Source: Paulinella micropora (taxonomy: Eukaryota; Cercozoa; Imbricatea; Euglyphida). From it: 20,619 nt of DNA. Location of the stretch: positions 210,255 through 230,873 of the forward strand of contig BJOX01000230.1 of the NCBI GenBank assembly GCA_009731375.1, read 5' to 3'. The notes under the pieces were generated by a model, which saw only the letters and a program-made list of their open reading frames with translations, made no database searches and was not told where the DNA came from. The position numbers and the translations under genes were made by a program. Below are positions 18,436 through 20,619 of this stretch, piece by piece; the first letter of the stretch is position 1; each line of letters starts with the position of its first letter.

Positions 18436-18499
18436 GTCTGTCTGTCTATCTGTCTATCTGTCTATCCATCTATCTATCCATCTATCCATCTATCTATCC

Positions 18500-18533
<34 letters not shown>

Positions 18534-18630
18534 ATATCTATCTATATATCTATCTATCTACCTATCTATCTACCTATCTATCTACCTATCTATCTACCTA
18601 TCTACCTATCTATCTATCTATCTATCTATA

Positions 18631-18696
<66 letters not shown>

Positions 18697-18762
18697 CCTA
18701 CCTACCTACCTACCTACCTACCTACCTACCTACCTATCTATCTATCTGTCTATCTATTTATC

Positions 18763-18814
<52 letters not shown>

Positions 18815-18815
18815 C
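18379..18815. repeat. (CTAT)n with CCAT, CTGT and CTAC blocks
   Basis: Long tetranucleotide tract ending in a short unique stretch CACGGTAGGCATC. Confidence 0.97.
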
Positions 18816-18834
18816 ACGGTAGGCATCTTGGTAG

Positions 18835-18869
18835 AGGCACACGCGTTTCAGAGCTATCAGGTTGACAAG
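18835..18869 (+). CDS. Candidate exon at the head of an inverted array
   Basis: After CATCTTGGTAG the frame [11 protein letters not shown] leads to AAG/GTCTTC, a donor of the GTCT type seen in other introns here. Later array copies keep AAG/GTCTTC. It is short, and exon status is tentative. Confidence 0.3.
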
Positions 18870-18889
18870 GTCTTCCTCAGTCTTTCTTC

Positions 18890-18930
<41 letters not shown>

Positions 18931-18985
18931 CGTTTCAGAGCTATCAGCTTGACAAGGTCTTCCTCAACCTGATACCTCTGAAACG

Positions 18986-19030
<45 letters not shown>

Positions 19031-19171
19031 GAAGAAGAAAGACTGAGAAAGACCTTGTCAACCTGATAGCTCTGAAACGCTTGAGAGAGAGAGTGAGAGA
19101 GAGAGAGAGTGAGAGAGAGAGAGAGAGGGAGGAAGAAGAAAGACTGACAAGGTCTTCCTCAGTCTTTCTTC

Positions 19172-19218
<47 letters not shown>

Positions 19219-19255
19219 CGTTTCAGAGCTATCAGGTCGACAAGGTCTTCCTCAG
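18843..19255. repeat. Alternating inverted-repeat array of a 38-bp unit with (CT)n/(GA)n arms
   Basis: The unit GCGTTTCAGAGCTATCAG-GTTGACAAGGTCTTCCTCA occurs forward (18843), forward (18930), reverse (ending 18986 and 19080) and forward (19218). Between units lie (CT)n or (GA)n runs that are also complementary. This gives at least two overlapping long palindromes, centred near 18961 and 19150, each with about 100-bp arms and only a few mismatches. Confidence 0.9.
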
Positions 19256-19479
19256 TCTTTCTTCTTCCTCCCTTCCTCTCCCTACCTCTCCCTATCTCTC
19301 CCTTCCTCTCCCTTCCTCTCCTTTCTTCTCCCTTCCTCTCCCTTCTTCTCCCTTCCTCTCCCTTCTTCTCCCTTCTTCTCCCTTCCTCTCCCTTCTTCTC
19401 CCTTCCTCTCCCTTCCTCTCCCTTCTTCTCCCTTCTTCTCCCTTCCTCTCCCTTCCTCTCCCTTCCTCTTCCTTCCTCC

Positions 19480-19490
<11 letters not shown>
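19256..19490. repeat. (CTCCCTTC)n minisatellite-like tract
   Basis: About 17 tandem units alternating CCTCTCCCTT and CTTCTCCCTT, period 10. Confidence 0.93.
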
Positions 19491-19522
<32 letters not shown>

Positions 19523-19723
19523 CAAATACATATATATGTATATATATATATGCATAATATATATCTTCCTTCTTCTTCTTCTTCTTCTTCTTCTTCTTCT
19601 TCTTCTTCTTCTTCTTCTTCTCCTTCTCCTCCTCCTCCTCCTCCTTCTCCTCCTCCTCCTTCTCCTCCTTCCCCTCCTTCCTCCTCCTTCTCCTCCTCCT
19701 TCCCCCCCCCCCCCCCCCCCCCC
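19491..19723. repeat. (TA)n, (TTC)n, (TCC)n and 22-nt poly-C
   Basis: Runs in series, ending in poly-C at 19702-19723 against a 10-N gap (19724-19733). Confidence 0.95.
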
Positions 19724-19733
19724 NNNNNNNNNN

Positions 19734-20058
19734 TCCTCCTCCTCCTCATCCCCTATGGTCTTCTTCCGGCAAACTGCTGTGACATTCTCTTCTTTCTCCC
19801 CTGTTCTGAGCTCTTCAAAACCATCCAAAAACTCGACTTTCGGGTGCAAAAAAGGCCGTCTCAGGCCAATAATGGTGTATTATGCGGCTGGCCACAAATT
19901 TGACGTGTTTTGCGGGCGAGCCGGGCCGGCGAGCCCGCAAAACACGTCAAATTTGGCGCGCCTCATATGTAGTGTTATCGGTAACCTGACCACATTTTGT
20001 GGAGGTGACCGATGAAAGCTGTTCGGGGTGGCTCCCTCCCACCCGACACCAGAATTGT

Positions 20059-20059
<1 letters not shown>
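19734..20059. other. Unique island with a 23-bp perfect inverted repeat
   Basis: Non-repetitive, moderately GC-rich. Its centre is an inverted repeat (see the separate entry). The end (20030-20060) reads on the minus strand as GACAATTCTGGTGTCGGGTG, resembling an LTR end plus primer-binding site. No gene is recognised. Confidence 0.45.
19895..19955. repeat. Perfect 23-bp inverted repeat, 15-nt GC-rich loop
   Basis: The left arm 19895-19917 (CAAATTTGACGTGTTTTGCG and GGC) is the exact reverse complement of 19933-19955. The loop GAGCCGGGCCGGCGA is itself partly palindromic. Both strands read KFDVFCG in one frame. Imperfect similarity continues outside the arms, so this may be the core of a fold-back or MITE-like element. 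Confidence 0.9.
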
Positions 20060-20137
<78 letters not shown>

Positions 20138-20147
20138 GAGAGAAAGA
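20060..20147. repeat. (GA)n tract
   Basis: Dinucleotide repeat with GACA and GAAA interruptions. Confidence 0.95.
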
Positions 20148-20177
20148 AGGTTGCGTAGAATCGCCTGTTTAACGCGC

Positions 20178-20295
20178 TGCATGTGGTATTGTAATGTGTA
20201 GCTGGGCTGTGTGTGTGTGTGTGTGATGTGTTGACTGAAGTTGGCGTGGGCGCGATGCATGTGGGTATTGTAATGTGTAGCTGTGCTGATGATGG

Positions 20296-20348
<53 letters not shown>

Positions 20349-20398
20349 GGTGGTGGATTATGGTGTGTGTGTGTGTGTGTGTGTTGATTGGACTTGGC
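20178..20398. repeat. Two diverged tandem copies of a composite unit
   Basis: GCATGTGG(G)TATTGTAATGT and GTAGCTGNGCTG (20179 and 20256), then (GT)n and GTGTTGANTG-ANTTGGCG (20225 and 20381). The second copy has gained (GAT)n and (GGT)n tracts at about 20287-20355. Confidence 0.8.
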
Positions 20399-20439
20399 GA
20401 AGGACAGACTGGTCAGCGTTCATTTAACAGATAGAACAA

Positions 20440-20619
<180 letters not shown>

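Overview
This window is nuclear eukaryotic DNA from a draft assembly. It has eight N-gaps, four of them exactly 10 N. The bulk is simple-sequence repeat: (GATA/CTAT)n, (CATA/TATG)n, (GACA/CTGT)n, (ACT)n, (CAA)n, (ATT)n, (TTC/GAA)n, (CT)n and (CA)n. Almost every long open frame is a translated microsatellite and not a gene. The lineage cannot be fixed from sequence alone. Very short exons, GT-AG introns and a tRNA-derived SINE rule out a prokaryote and suggest a repeat-rich protist, alga or invertebrate.

The real information lies in short non-repetitive islands (about 28-400 bp) that carry splice signals at their edges. The main result is a plus-strand split gene with seven exons of 42-111 bp: 3314-3424, 4123-4182, 5372-5434, 7732-7773, 8238-8281, 10531-10582 and 12311-12357. 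Each has an AG before it and a GT after it, all junction phases match, and the 419 nt stay open for 139 codons. The conceptual product has a hydrophobic, membrane-anchor-like segment and then the N-terminal FAD-binding region of a group A (salicylate-hydroxylase/UbiH-like) flavoprotein monooxygenase: the GGGISG loop, the YERA strand that ends in the ribose-binding Glu, and the IGLYPNGLSAL segment. Its introns (464-2297 bp) are mostly microsatellite and in places also hold SINE copies. Nearly every exon has one or more tandem, partly decayed copies beside it, each abutting a microsatellite run. Several of these copies include the exon 3' end and its splice donor.

On the left (441-2264) a minus-strand gene has two phase 1-1 exons encoding low-complexity protein (Glu-rich, Ser/Gln-rich) with a shared 22-residue repeat. 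The middle (8.4 and 13.3-13.9 kb) holds SINE copies with (ATT)n tails. The right part (15-18.3 kb) holds a dispersed family of 28-nt microexon candidates on both strands, followed by an inverted-repeat array (18.84-19.26 kb), a 23-bp perfect inverted repeat (19.90 kb) and more simple repeats.

All splice assignments were made by eye from AG/GT sites, phase continuity and copy-to-copy substitution patterns. Transcript data would be decisive.
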